Below, piece by piece: positions 17,112 through 25,402 of a stretch of DNA of 64,000 bases. The notes under the pieces were generated by a model. That model was given only the letters and a program-made list of their open reading frames with translations, was not told the origin of the DNA and ran no database searches. Position 1 is the stretch's first letter, and every line of letters starts with the position of its first letter. The stretch is from Thermoflexus sp. (GTDB taxonomy: Bacteria > Chloroflexota > Anaerolineae > Aggregatilineales > Aggregatilineaceae), in the NCBI GenBank assembly GCA_020724465.1, contig DYGX01000007.1:124001-188000 (forward strand), read 5' to 3'. The position numbers and the translations under genes are program-made.

Positions 17112-18392
17112 CTATTCGTCGCCCGCCTCAGCGGGCACTTCCGGCTCACGCACCAGCGCGAGAAACAGGAGCATCCCCGCTCCGCGTACGGCCATCGACA
17201 GCCAGAAGACGGGCGCGAAGTCCAGCAGTTCCAGCAGCCACCCGCCCAACAGCGGGCCAACCGCGCCCACCACCGAAATGATCGTGGTGTGGATCGCCAC
17301 ATACTGCGGGCGGTGTTCGTCCGGCGTGCTGGCGAGCAGCAGGTTAAAGGCCCCCAGGTTGTACCCGGCCCAGGTCAGCGCCGCCATCGCCTCGACCAGA
17401 TACGCCTGCCACGGGTGCTGAACCCACAGCCAGGCGACGGGAATTACCGGGATCAGCAGGCCGAAGCGCATCGTCCAGGTGATCCCGAAGCGGTCGTGCA
17501 GGCGGCCCATCACGCGCATCCCGATCAGCGTGAACAGCACCGAGACGGTCGTCACCAGGCTGATGATGCTGACGTTGAACCCTGCTTTCTCGACCATATA
17601 GACGGTGATGAACGGCCCGCTGATCATCACGCCCAGGTACAGCGTCGAGTGGCTGACGATGAAGCGCGAGAAGGTCGGCAGGTGCTTCAGGTTCCGCATC
17701 ACCGCGCGCAGGCCCAGGCGCTCAACTGTGCTCGCGCCGCTGTGTTCGGGGATCTGGCTGTAGTAGTAGACGGCGATCATCCCGATCACGAAGGCGATCC
17801 CCAGCGCGACCTGGTACCCGCCCGGCTCGCCCACGGCGTACACGATCTGCCCGGCAAGCGGGATCGCCATCAGCCGCACAAGCTGCATGATGATGTTGCG
17901 CGAGGCAAAATAGCCACCCCGCAGACGCGCCGGCACCAGGTCTGCCGAAAGAGCCGTCCACGCCCCGTTCGCCAGCGCGCCCACCGCCGAGAGAGCAACC
18001 CAGGCTGCCATGATCAGCCACACGGCGCCGGCGCCGCCGAACACCCAGGGCGCCAGCAGCATCATGATCCACATCAGGCGGCTCAGCACCCCGGCCAGCA
18101 GCACCATCGCCTTATAGCGGCCTGTCCGGTCGGCGATCGCCGCGCCGGGGAACGCCAGCACCGCGCCCGCAAGCTGGTTCATGGTGTTGACCAGGCCGAT
18201 CTGAGCGTTGCTTGCGCCCAGGCTCAGCAGATACAGCGTGTAGTAGGGATCCGCGAACCCGCCCGACAGCGAGGAAAACAGGCCGTCGAGCCAAAACGCC
18301 CGCAGCCCGCGGCGCCGCTGGGGCGAAACCTGACTCGTATCCGGATATCCAAGCGAGCTGGCGATGCGACCGAGAGGGGTTGTGGGTCTCAC
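17112..18392 (-). CDS. Major facilitator superfamily transporter
   Basis: The protein has 426 residues and about twelve membrane helices. The first half carries the MFS loop 2-3 motif in the form PGAAIADRTGRYKAM near residue 75, and a second basic loop RVMGRLHDRFG lies in the second half. The substrate is unknown. The frame extends to a GTG at 18434, but GTG 18392 is preferred: an AGGA ribosome site stands 7 bases upstream, and a minus-strand TACAAT (plus 18426-18431) would place the transcript start inside the longer version. The gene converges on the histidine kinase and diverges from the S10 peptidase. Confidence 0.8.
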   Translation of the reverse strand: MRPTTPLGRIASSLGYPDTSQVSPQRRRGLRAFWLDGLFSSLSGGFADPYYTLYLLSLGASNAQIGLVNTMNQLAGAVLAFPGAAIADRTGRYKAMVLLAGVLSRLMWIMMLLAPWVFGGAGAVWLIMAAWVALSAVGALANGAWTALSADLVPARLRGGYFASRNIIMQLVRLMAIPLAGQIVYAVGEPGGYQVALGIAFVIGMIAVYYYSQIPEHSGASTVERLGLRAVMRNLKHLPTFSRFIVSHSTLYLGVMISGPFITVYMVEKAGFNVSIISLVTTVSVLFTLIGMRVMGRLHDRFGITWTMRFGLLIPVIPVAWLWVQHPWQAYLVEAMAALTWAGYNLGAFNLLLASTPDEHRPQYVAIHTTIISVVGAVGPLLGGWLLELLDFAPVFWLSMAVRGAGMLLFLALVREPEVPAEAGDE

Positions 18393-18494
18393 AGGCGTAT
18401 CCTGGCGCGTCCGATCACGCTGCTGATTGTACACAGATTTTCGCCAAAGGCAGCGCCCAATTGCGGCAAACCGGCGGCTGCCGGATGCGCCGGT

Positions 18495-18522
18495 TTGACG
18501 GCGCCACCACCCGGCCTACAAT
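18495..18522 (+). promoter_or_regulatory. Promoter of the S10 peptidase gene
   Basis: TTGACG (18495-18500), a 16-base spacer and TACAAT (18517-18522) form a strong sigma-70-like promoter. The predicted transcript starts near 18529, which supports ATG 18562 as start codon. Confidence 0.7.
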
Positions 18523-18561
18523 TACGGATTGCGAGGCTCTGTGCGAAAAGAGAAAGTCACC

Positions 18562-20046
18562 ATGTCTGACGAGAAAGCGTCCAACGAGAAAGAAAAGAAG
18601 CCCCAGGACACACCCCCTGCCAGGCGCACTATTCCCGACGAGCCCCCGGTCGAGACGCAGCACACAATCACCGTCGATGGCCGGACGCTCGCCTACACCG
18701 CCGCCGCCGGGATTATCCCGCTCCGCGACCCGGAGAAGGATGAGATCACGGCAGGGATCTTCTTCACCGCATACACGCTCAACGACGTCGCCGATCGGGC
18801 CGCGCGCCCGCTGGTGTTTGTCTTCAACGGCGGGCCTGGCTCGTCGTCCGTCTGGCTGCATCTGGGCGCGCTCGGCCCCAGGCGCGTGCGCATGCAGGAT
18901 GAAGGCTGGATGCCTGCCCCACCCTTCCGTCTCGAAGACAACGCGCACACCTGGCTGGACTGGGCGGACCTGGTCTTCATCGATCCGGTCGGAACCGGCT
19001 ACAGCCGCTCCGCCGACCCGGAGAAGGCCAAGGAATTCTGGAGCGTGGAGAACGATGTCAAAGCGGTGGGCGAGTTCATCCGGCTCTATCTGACGCGCAA
19101 CAAACGCTGGCATTCGCCCCTGTTCCTGGCCGGCGAGAGCTATGGAACGACGCGCGCGGCGGCCCTGGCCGGCTACCTGTTCGATCAGGGGATCGCCTTC
19201 AACGGGCTGGTGTTGATCTCAACCGTGCTCAATTTCCAGACGCTGAAGTTCACGCATGGCAACGACCTGCCGTACATCCTCTTCCTGCCCACCTACACGG
19301 CCACGGCCTGGTACCATCACAAACTGCCGGACGCCCTGCAAAGCAAACCCCTGGCCGAGGTGCTGGCCGAGGTCGAAGCCTGGGCGGCCAGCGAGTACAC
19401 CGTCGCGCTGGGCAAAGGGGACCAGCTCGCCGCCGGCGAACGCGCCGCTGTGATCGAGCGGCTGGCATACTACACCGGCCTGGAACCGCGCTTCATCGAT
19501 CACAGCGACCTGCGCATCGCCGACCGCTTCTTCTTCAAGGAATTGCTGCGCGACCGGCGCCGGACGGTGGGCCGGCTCGACTCGCGCTTTGTCGGGATCG
19601 ACCGGCTGGGAATCACCGAGGCGCCGGAGTTCGACCCGGCGATGGCGGCCATCATGGCGCCCTACACCGCCATGCTCTACCAGTACCACCGCGAGGCGCT
19701 GCGCTACGAAAGCGACGTCAAATACGAGATCCTCAGCCGCAGCGTTGGCGAGAACTGGGAATGGGAGCGCGGCAAATTCGCGGATACCAGCGAGGCGCTG
19801 CGCAGCGCGCTCGCCAAGAACCCGTATATGAAGGTGCTGATCGCGATGGGCTATTACGACCTGGCGACGCCGCACTTCGCCACGCAGTACACGCTCAGCC
19901 ACATGGGGCTGGAGCCGTCGCTGCGCGCCAACATCACCCTGGCCACCTACGAGGCCGGGCACATGTTCTATCTTGACGTGCAATCGCTCGCCAAGCTCAA
20001 GGTGGACGTAACCGCTTTTGCGCAGGCGGCTCTACCCGGCGCCTGA
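18562..20046 (+). CDS. Peptidase S10 family serine carboxypeptidase-like protein
   Basis: The 494-residue alpha/beta hydrolase fold protein removes C-terminal residues from peptides if active. Marks are the oxyanion motif VFNGGPGSSSVWLHLG near residue 92 and VFIDPVGTGYSRS near 140. The catalytic triad candidates are S193 in LAGESYGTTR, D433 in YYDLATPHFAT and H467 in YEAGHMFY. The N-terminus is charged and low in complexity, without a signal peptide, so the protein appears cytosolic, unlike the secreted or vacuolar eukaryotic enzymes. Bacterial relatives of this type are common in Chloroflexota and Acidobacteria. A hairpin at 20066 closes the gene. Confidence 0.9.
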   Translation: MSDEKASNEKEKKPQDTPPARRTIPDEPPVETQHTITVDGRTLAYTAAAGIIPLRDPEKDEITAGIFFTAYTLNDVADRAARPLVFVFNGGPGSSSVWLHLGALGPRRVRMQDEGWMPAPPFRLEDNAHTWLDWADLVFIDPVGTGYSRSADPEKAKEFWSVENDVKAVGEFIRLYLTRNKRWHSPLFLAGESYGTTRAAALAGYLFDQGIAFNGLVLISTVLNFQTLKFTHGNDLPYILFLPTYTATAWYHHKLPDALQSKPLAEVLAEVEAWAASEYTVALGKGDQLAAGERAAVIERLAYYTGLEPRFIDHSDLRIADRFFFKELLRDRRRTVGRLDSRFVGIDRLGITEAPEFDPAMAAIMAPYTAMLYQYHREALRYESDVKYEILSRSVGENWEWERGKFADTSEALRSALAKNPYMKVLIAMGYYDLATPHFATQYTLSHMGLEPSLRANITLATYEAGHMFYLDVQSLAKLKVDVTAFAQAALPGA

Positions 20047-20065
20047 GCCGGACACGCCGCTCAAT

Positions 20066-20096
20066 CAGCGGGCCGGTGCAAGTGACCGGCCCGCTG
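20066..20096. terminator. Bidirectional hairpin between convergent genes
   Basis: A perfect 12-bp inverted repeat (20066-20077 with 20085-20096, 7-base loop) stands between the S10 peptidase stop and the LuxR-type regulator stop. There is no T run, so termination strength is uncertain. Confidence 0.6.
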
Positions 20097-20126
20097 GCCA
20101 TCCGCGTCATGAAGCAGCCTGCGACG

Positions 20127-20789
20127 TTACGAGCGGTGCGCCTTGACGTAGACCGCGAGCTGCGTGCGGTTTTCCAGCCCCAGGGCGCGCAAAATCTGGC
20201 TGAGATGCGAGCGGACGGTGTGCGGGCTGATCCCCAGCGCCTTCGCGATCTCGGCGTTCGTCGCGCCGTCCGCCACCATCCGGCAGATGGCGTCATCCAG
20301 CTCGTCCAGCCGCTCGGGCACGGCCTCGGCAGCCGGTTCCGGCTGTGCAGAGTGGGCGATCTGCTCAAAAAGCTCGGCGGCCACATCCGCCGTGATCACC
20401 ACCTTGCCGCTCGCCGCTTCCTGCAGCAAATCGAACAGCTTTTTCGCGCTCAGGCTCTTGGTCAGGTAGCCATCGGCCCCGGCGACAATCGCCTCGCGGA
20501 TGTGCTCGTACTCGCTCGAAGCCGAGAGCATGATGATCTTGCTCTGCGGCAGAATCGAGCGCAACTGCCGTACGATCTCCGTGCCGCCGCACCCCGGCAT
20601 CAGCACGTCGAGCAGAACCACATCCGGCCTCAGCTCGCGCGCCAGCTCCAACGCGCGGCAGCTATCCGCCGCCTCGCCGACCAGCGTCACCACGTCCGGG
20701 CGCGATTTCAGCAGCGAGGCCAGCGCCTGTCGGAACATGTTGTGATCGTCCACGATCAGGATGCGCAGCGGCAGTGAAAGCATCTGCAA
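20127..20789 (-). CDS. NarL/FixJ-type response regulator (orphan)
   Basis: The 220-residue regulator has a receiver domain (LRILIVDDHNMFRQALASLL, phospho-acceptor in VVLLDVLMPGCGG, LTKSLSAKKLFD) and a C-terminal LuxR-type helix-turn-helix (residues ~155-215: ICRMVADGATNAEIAKALGIS, then HTVRSHLSQILRALG). No kinase gene is adjacent, so it is an orphan. The histidine kinase at 15897 and the NarX-like kinase at 31114 are the nearest candidates, and the latter already has its own regulator. An alternative start two codons in (MLSLPL) is possible. Confidence 0.93.
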   Translation of the reverse strand: MQMLSLPLRILIVDDHNMFRQALASLLKSRPDVVTLVGEAADSCRALELARELRPDVVLLDVLMPGCGGTEIVRQLRSILPQSKIIMLSASSEYEHIREAIVAGADGYLTKSLSAKKLFDLLQEAASGKVVITADVAAELFEQIAHSAQPEPAAEAVPERLDELDDAICRMVADGATNAEIAKALGISPHTVRSHLSQILRALGLENRTQLAVYVKAHRS

Positions 20790-21015
20790 TCGTCCTCAAC
20801 ACCCGGCTTTTACCCGGCCAGCCGACACCCCACCCCTGCCGGCCCTAAACGCACGCCGAGCCAGACGCGCGGCATACCGGCGGCGTCTGATCATCTGATT
20901 GTGCCAGGTTTTGGCCGAACCGGACAGAGAACCCGGCACCGCATTAGCGCCGATCTGGCGCTTCATCTCCTACTTACAGGGCGGTTCAGGACCACACGGG
21001 CCACTCAGGGTTCAC

Positions 21016-21486
21016 TCACTCCGGGCAGTCGTATTCGATGGCCCACAGCTTGGTGAGCGCCTCGTCGATGGCCGCGTCATCCAGCGCGCCGTGCCCGGCG
21101 TACCACGGCGCCCCATAGCGATCGAGCACCACGGCAAACGGCTCGTCGGCGCCCGGTTCGTGCCCTTCGGGGAACAGTGCGGCATAGCTCGCCCGCACCG
21201 CCCCGCCCGGATCGGCCAGCAGCCAGGCGAACGCATGCGCGCCGGCGGGCACGTCGGCGATGGCGAAGGCGTGCGCCGAGACTTCGTCAAAGCGCCCGCG
21301 GCTCGCGTCCAGCGCGCGCAGTTGCGCAGCCAGTGTCTGCGCGGCGTCGCGCGGCACGAAGAACAGCACCAGATGAGTCCGCTGGCGAAACTGCATGCGC
21401 GAGATCATCTCGCCGGTCCCGGATCGCAGCGCGAAGTCGGGCGCCACCAGCTCCGATCGTGTACGGCCCAGTTCGTGCCAGTGCAT
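21016..21486 (-). CDS. Peroxiredoxin-like (AhpC/TSA fold) protein lacking the catalytic cysteine
   Basis: The 156-residue protein has a thioredoxin-fold pattern: VAPDFALRSGTGEMISRMQF near residue 15, HLVLFFVPRDAAQTLAAQL near residue 40, FAWLLADPGGAVRASYAALFP near residue 86 and AVVLDRYGAPWYAGHG near 120. At the place where active peroxiredoxins read P-x-x-x-T-x-x-C it has FVPRDAAQT and no cysteine. The only cysteine is three residues from the C-terminus. It cannot be a normal peroxidase and may be a structural or redox-partner protein. It ends the putative nar transcription unit, 69 bp after the TehA-like gene. Confidence 0.65.
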   Translation of the reverse strand: MHWHELGRTRSELVAPDFALRSGTGEMISRMQFRQRTHLVLFFVPRDAAQTLAAQLRALDASRGRFDEVSAHAFAIADVPAGAHAFAWLLADPGGAVRASYAALFPEGHEPGADEPFAVVLDRYGAPWYAGHGALDDAAIDEALTKLWAIEYDCPE

Positions 21487-21555
21487 CGCGTCATCTCCTT
21501 CTTGTGCACCGATTTTAGCAACATTGCCGCGCCGGTGCGGAAGCGAGCGATGCTT

Positions 21556-22635
21556 TCAGCGGGCCGTGTTGTGCGCGTCGATCGGGCCGTGCGCGCGAAC
21601 CCAGTCGCGCGTCAGCGCCAGCACGCGCTGGACCAGACCGGCGAAGGTCGCCAGCCAGGCCAGCAGCGCGACGTAAACGAAGTAGCGCGGAATGACTTCG
21701 AGGAATTCCAGCCCGGTTGCCTGTGCCAGCCGCAGGGTCGAGGTGGTGTACATCCCCAACGGGAAGACCATCCCCCAATAGGCGGGGTGATAGCGCAGGG
21801 GAAAGCGTTTGACGAGATGCCGCCAGACGCCGAGCAGCACCAGCAGCGGAATCCACCACGTGCCCGACGCCCAGAAGAAGAGCGTAAACCCCGTGAGAAA
21901 CGGCAGCAGGTCCCCCAGAAAGCTCCACTGCCCTGCCTGCAAGATCAGCGTTGCCCCGGCCAGGGTCGTGATCGCGACCGCACCCATGTTGATCCAGTAG
22001 GGGGGCGTCAGTTCGTCCGGCGCGATGCTGAAAAACAGAAAACGGTAGAAGATGAGCGAGATGATCAGGATGTAAAGCATGCAGCCAAGCAGGTACATCC
22101 CCAGCGTGAAGAACAACACCTCGTGCCGGTAGGTGTCAAAGCGCGGCGCCAGCAGCGCGCCCAGCACCGCGATCGACTGCGTGGACACGACGGCGATCAG
22201 CCACGCGCCGTTAATTCCCTTGTCCAGCGGCGGCTTGTCTGCGCGCACGGTAACCGCCAGGAAAAAGGCGTAGATCAGCGCGATCCACAGCGCCACGCCC
22301 AGAACCCACAGCGCCGTCGCGCCCGTCGTATTCCCGCGCAGGATGACGAACTGGCTGCCCAGCACGCACGTCCCGGCAATCACGGTGAAAAAGCCGGGAC
22401 CGCTGGCGTGCCGGGTCAGGTCCGCGACCAGCAGGCGCGGGTAAAGCGCCGCGCGCGCCAGCGTCAGCGCCCACAGCACCGCATAAAACGCGAGGTTGAG
22501 CACAAACAGCGCCTCGGCCAGCGCCGCCATCTCCAGCAGATAGCAGGCGATCGAGACGATGCCCGTCGCCATGACCAGGGCGAAATAGCCCGGAAAGAGG
22601 ACCTGCACCTGTTCGCGCAGCGGAGAGTCGGCCAT
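21556..22635 (-). CDS. SLAC1/TehA family anion channel or C4-dicarboxylate/malate-type transporter
   Basis: The 359-residue membrane protein has ten predicted helices. It opens [22 protein letters not shown] near residue 14, the typical TehA/SLAC1/Mae1 start, and contains [16 protein letters not shown] near residue 86. Members conduct nitrate, chloride, sulfite or dicarboxylates. It is 30 bp downstream of narI in the same direction, and there is no NarK or NirC gene nearby. Nitrate uptake or nitrite export is therefore the natural hypothesis, but it is inference. Confidence 0.85.
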   Translation of the reverse strand: MADSPLREQVQVLFPGYFALVMATGIVSIACYLLEMAALAEALFVLNLAFYAVLWALTLARAALYPRLLVADLTRHASGPGFFTVIAGTCVLGSQFVILRGNTTGATALWVLGVALWIALIYAFFLAVTVRADKPPLDKGINGAWLIAVVSTQSIAVLGALLAPRFDTYRHEVLFFTLGMYLLGCMLYILIISLIFYRFLFFSIAPDELTPPYWINMGAVAITTLAGATLILQAGQWSFLGDLLPFLTGFTLFFWASGTWWIPLLVLLGVWRHLVKRFPLRYHPAYWGMVFPLGMYTTSTLRLAQATGLEFLEVIPRYFVYVALLAWLATFAGLVQRVLALTRDWVRAHGPIDAHNTAR

Positions 22636-22665
22636 TCTTAGCCCATTCTACACGGCCGGGCACGC

Positions 22666-23337
22666 TTAGTGCGCGCGCCGGTTCCAGACAACCACGCGAT
22701 ACGGCCGCCACACATAACTCAGCGGGAAGGTGAAGGCGTGTACCAGCCGCGTGAACGGGATCAGCGCCACGATGACAAACCCGCCCAGGAAATGCAGCTT
22801 GATCAGCCAGGGCAGCGGGGCGATCGCGTCGATCTGCGGGTTGAGCCGCACCAGCGACTCCAGCCAGGGCACCGCCGTGTGCAGATACCACACGGCCCCC
22901 CAGCGATACAGCAGCGCGGTCAGAAAGCCGAGCACGACCTGGGCCAGCAGCGCCGCCAGCAGCACCCAGTCCCCGCGTGTGGTCACGGCGCGGACGCGCG
23001 GATTCGTCAGCCGCCGCCAGATGAAGGCGAGCACGCTGAGGATGGCCACCAGCGCCAGCCCCATGCCAGTGATCTCCATCAGGTACAGGCGGAACTGCCC
23101 GCCCAGCAGCGCACCCCAGAACCCCGGAAAGAGCGCCGCCAGCACGTGCGCCAGCAGGATCGCCAGGATGCTGTAGTGCCACGCCACCGAACTCCACGAA
23201 AGCTGCTCGCGCTCCAAAAGCTGCGACGACAGGCTGGAATAGGTGAAGCGGTGGTCGATGTAACGGTAGACGCTCATGACTACCGCGACGAGCACGGCGG
23301 CGTACGGAAACGCGATGAACAGGACGTTGTCGGCCAT
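22666..23337 (-). CDS. narI: Respiratory nitrate reductase gamma subunit (cytochrome b)
   Basis: The 223-residue membrane protein anchors NarGH and passes electrons from quinol, or from the neighbouring cytochrome c, through two b haems. Five hydrophobic helices are visible. Haem-ligand histidines are suggested in WHYSILAILLAHVLAALFPG near residue 55 and in LIKLHFLGGFVIVALIPFTRLVH near residue 190. The C-terminus reads RPYRVVVWNR, the family ending. The gene lies 4 bp after narJ. Confidence 0.93.
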   Translation of the reverse strand: MADNVLFIAFPYAAVLVAVVMSVYRYIDHRFTYSSLSSQLLEREQLSWSSVAWHYSILAILLAHVLAALFPGFWGALLGGQFRLYLMEITGMGLALVAILSVLAFIWRRLTNPRVRAVTTRGDWVLLAALLAQVVLGFLTALLYRWGAVWYLHTAVPWLESLVRLNPQIDAIAPLPWLIKLHFLGGFVIVALIPFTRLVHAFTFPLSYVWRPYRVVVWNRRAH

Positions 23338-23341
23338 CAGA

Positions 23342-23857
23342 TCACTTCCCTTGCATCACCAGTAGCAGCCCCTGCAGGACAAGCCGGTAGGGATTATCCA
23401 TCAGCGGGGGAAGCATTTTCTCCAGCGCCGGGATGACCCCTTCCGCCACCAGGTCCGGGTCGGGATGCTCCGCCAGAAAGCGCGTGATCACCGCCAGGTG
23501 ATCGGGCAGCTCGCCTTCAACCGCGAACCCGGCGGCGCGGTAGCGCGCTTGCAGCAGGACGAGGAACTCGCCGCGCCGGTAGGTTTCGCCGAACAACTGG
23601 AACCCGACATACGGGTAAGCGACCGGTTTGAGGTCAAAGGTGCGCGTGTACAACTCTTCGAGCGCGCCGGGCGCGGCGTCCGCCACGAACGCGGCGAACG
23701 CCTCGAGCGGCCCGGCAGCCCGCGACCGCGCCGCGCGCAGCGCCTCTGCTGCCGTGCCAGCCTGGGCCGGCAGCGCGGGCGTGGGATAGCCGAGCAGCGG
23801 CGCCAGGATGCGGCACAGGGAAGCCGTAGTGGTAGCCATCGTGTCCGGGATCATCAT
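23342..23857 (-). CDS. narJ: Nitrate reductase assembly chaperone
   Basis: The 171-residue TorD/NarJ-type chaperone is needed for molybdenum cofactor insertion into NarG. Marks are LCRILAPLLGYPTPALP near the start, LYTRTFDLKPVAYPYVGFQ near residue 70 and FAVEGELPDHLAVITRFLAEH near residue 110. The frame is open far upstream inside narH. The ATG at 23857 overlaps the narH stop in an ATGA and has GGCGAGG before it, so translational coupling sets the start. An alternative ATG lies six codons in. Confidence 0.92.
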   Translation of the reverse strand: MMIPDTMATTTASLCRILAPLLGYPTPALPAQAGTAAEALRAARSRAAGPLEAFAAFVADAAPGALEELYTRTFDLKPVAYPYVGFQLFGETYRRGEFLVLLQARYRAAGFAVEGELPDHLAVITRFLAEHPDPDLVAEGVIPALEKMLPPLMDNPYRLVLQGLLLVMQGK

Positions 23858-25365
23858 TGGCCTCGCCTGGCGTCTTGCCGGAATCCAAAGCCCGCCCCCT
23901 GCTTGTGCGTCAGCGGATCGATCACCGACTCGATATTGACCTCGCGCGCCATCGGCGGGATAACGAAACGATCTTCGAAGGTCGGTGTCGCGGTCAGTTT
24001 GAAAATCGCCTCGGCGCTGTCGGGGGTCAGGCCGGCGTCGGCCAGGATGCGCACCGCCTCGGCGGCGGGCACGTCGCCCGCGCTCTGCGCGCGCCGGTAG
24101 ACGCGCACCGCCAGCAGCTTGCGGTAGACCCGCACGATCTCGTCGGTGTTGCCCGCGCTGAACAGCCGCGCCATGTAGGCCAGCGGGACGCGCGCCTGCT
24201 CGATCGAGCCGAACAGCGCCAGCGGGTCGTCTTCGTCCACCGCCGCCAGATTGACGCGCCCGTCGGCCAGCGTGGCCTGGACCGGCAGCATCGGCGGGAC
24301 GTAGAACAGCATCGGCACGGTGCGGAACTCCGGGTGCAGCGGCAGCGCAAGCTGCCATTCTTTGACGAACTTATATACCGGCGATTTCTGCGCAGCCTCG
24401 ATCATGCCGTCGGGCACGCCGTTGGCGCGCGCCGCGGCGATCACCTGCGGGTCGAACGGGTCCATCAGGATGTCGCGCTGCGCGCTCACCAGCGCGCGAT
24501 CGTCCACCGAGGCGGCTTCGGTCACGCGGTCGGCGTCGTAGAGCAGCACGCCCAGATAGCGGATCCGCCCCACGCACGAGTGGAAGCAGGCCGGAGCCTG
24601 GCCGGTCTCCAGGCGCGGATAGCACAGGATGCATTTTTCGGACTTGCCGGTTGACCAGTTGTAATAGACCTTTTTGTACGGGCAGCCGGTGATGCACATC
24701 CGCCAGCCACGGCACTTGTCCTGATTCACCAGCACGATCCCGTCCTCGCCGCGCTTGTAGATCGCGCCGGACGGGCAGGCCGCGGCACAGCCCGCGTTGA
24801 GGCAGTGGTTGCAGATGCGCGGCAGGTAGAAGAAGACCAGCCGCTCGATCTCGAACAGCATGGCGCGGTCCTCTTCGCTGAGGTCGGCCAGGTTCGGGTC
24901 GTTGGCGGCATAGACCGGCGAGCCGCTCAGGTCGTCGTCCCAGTTCGGCCCGGCCTGGATCTCCAGCGGCTGGCCCGTGATCTGCGAGATCGGGCGCGCA
25001 GTCGGCTGGTCGTCGCCCGCCGGGGCGTTGATCAGGTTGTCGTACTCGTAGGTCCACGGCTCGTAGTAATCGTCCAGCGTGGGCAGGTACGGGTTATAGT
25101 AGATGTTGCCCAGCGCCCCCAGCCGCGAGTTCATCCGCAGTTTGAGCCGGTCGCCTTTCTTCTCCCACCCGCCTTTGTAGCGGGCCTGGTCTTCCCACTG
25201 CGTCGGGTAGCCGGTGCCGGGCTTGGTTTCGACGTTGTTCCACCACATATATTCCGCGCCCTGGCGATCGGTCCAGATGTTCTTGCAGGCAATGCTGCAG
25301 GTGTGGCAGCCGATGCACTTGTCCAGGTGGAACACCATCGAGATCTGCGCCTGAATCCTCATCAT
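23854..25365 (-). CDS. narH: Respiratory nitrate reductase beta subunit (iron-sulfur)
   Basis: The 503-residue electron-transfer subunit carries four cysteine groups: CIGCHTCSIACKN near residue 18, CNHCLNAGCAAACPSGAIY near 190, CRGWRMCITGCPYKK near 222 and CILCYPRLETGQAPACFHSC near 250. The tryptophan in CRGWRMC replaces one cysteine, which is the NarH hallmark of a [3Fe-4S] centre next to three [4Fe-4S] clusters. The start MMRIQAQISMVFHLDKC has no signal peptide, so it faces the cytoplasm. It lies between narG and narJ in the standard order. Confidence 0.97.
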   Translation of the reverse strand: MMRIQAQISMVFHLDKCIGCHTCSIACKNIWTDRQGAEYMWWNNVETKPGTGYPTQWEDQARYKGGWEKKGDRLKLRMNSRLGALGNIYYNPYLPTLDDYYEPWTYEYDNLINAPAGDDQPTARPISQITGQPLEIQAGPNWDDDLSGSPVYAANDPNLADLSEEDRAMLFEIERLVFFYLPRICNHCLNAGCAAACPSGAIYKRGEDGIVLVNQDKCRGWRMCITGCPYKKVYYNWSTGKSEKCILCYPRLETGQAPACFHSCVGRIRYLGVLLYDADRVTEAASVDDRALVSAQRDILMDPFDPQVIAAARANGVPDGMIEAAQKSPVYKFVKEWQLALPLHPEFRTVPMLFYVPPMLPVQATLADGRVNLAAVDEDDPLALFGSIEQARVPLAYMARLFSAGNTDEIVRVYRKLLAVRVYRRAQSAGDVPAAEAVRILADAGLTPDSAEAIFKLTATPTFEDRFVIPPMAREVNIESVIDPLTHKQGAGFGFRQDARRGQ

Positions 25366-25402
25366 GCGTTCCTTTCCGGTATGCGCGCAGGCGCCCGCCG
25401 GC

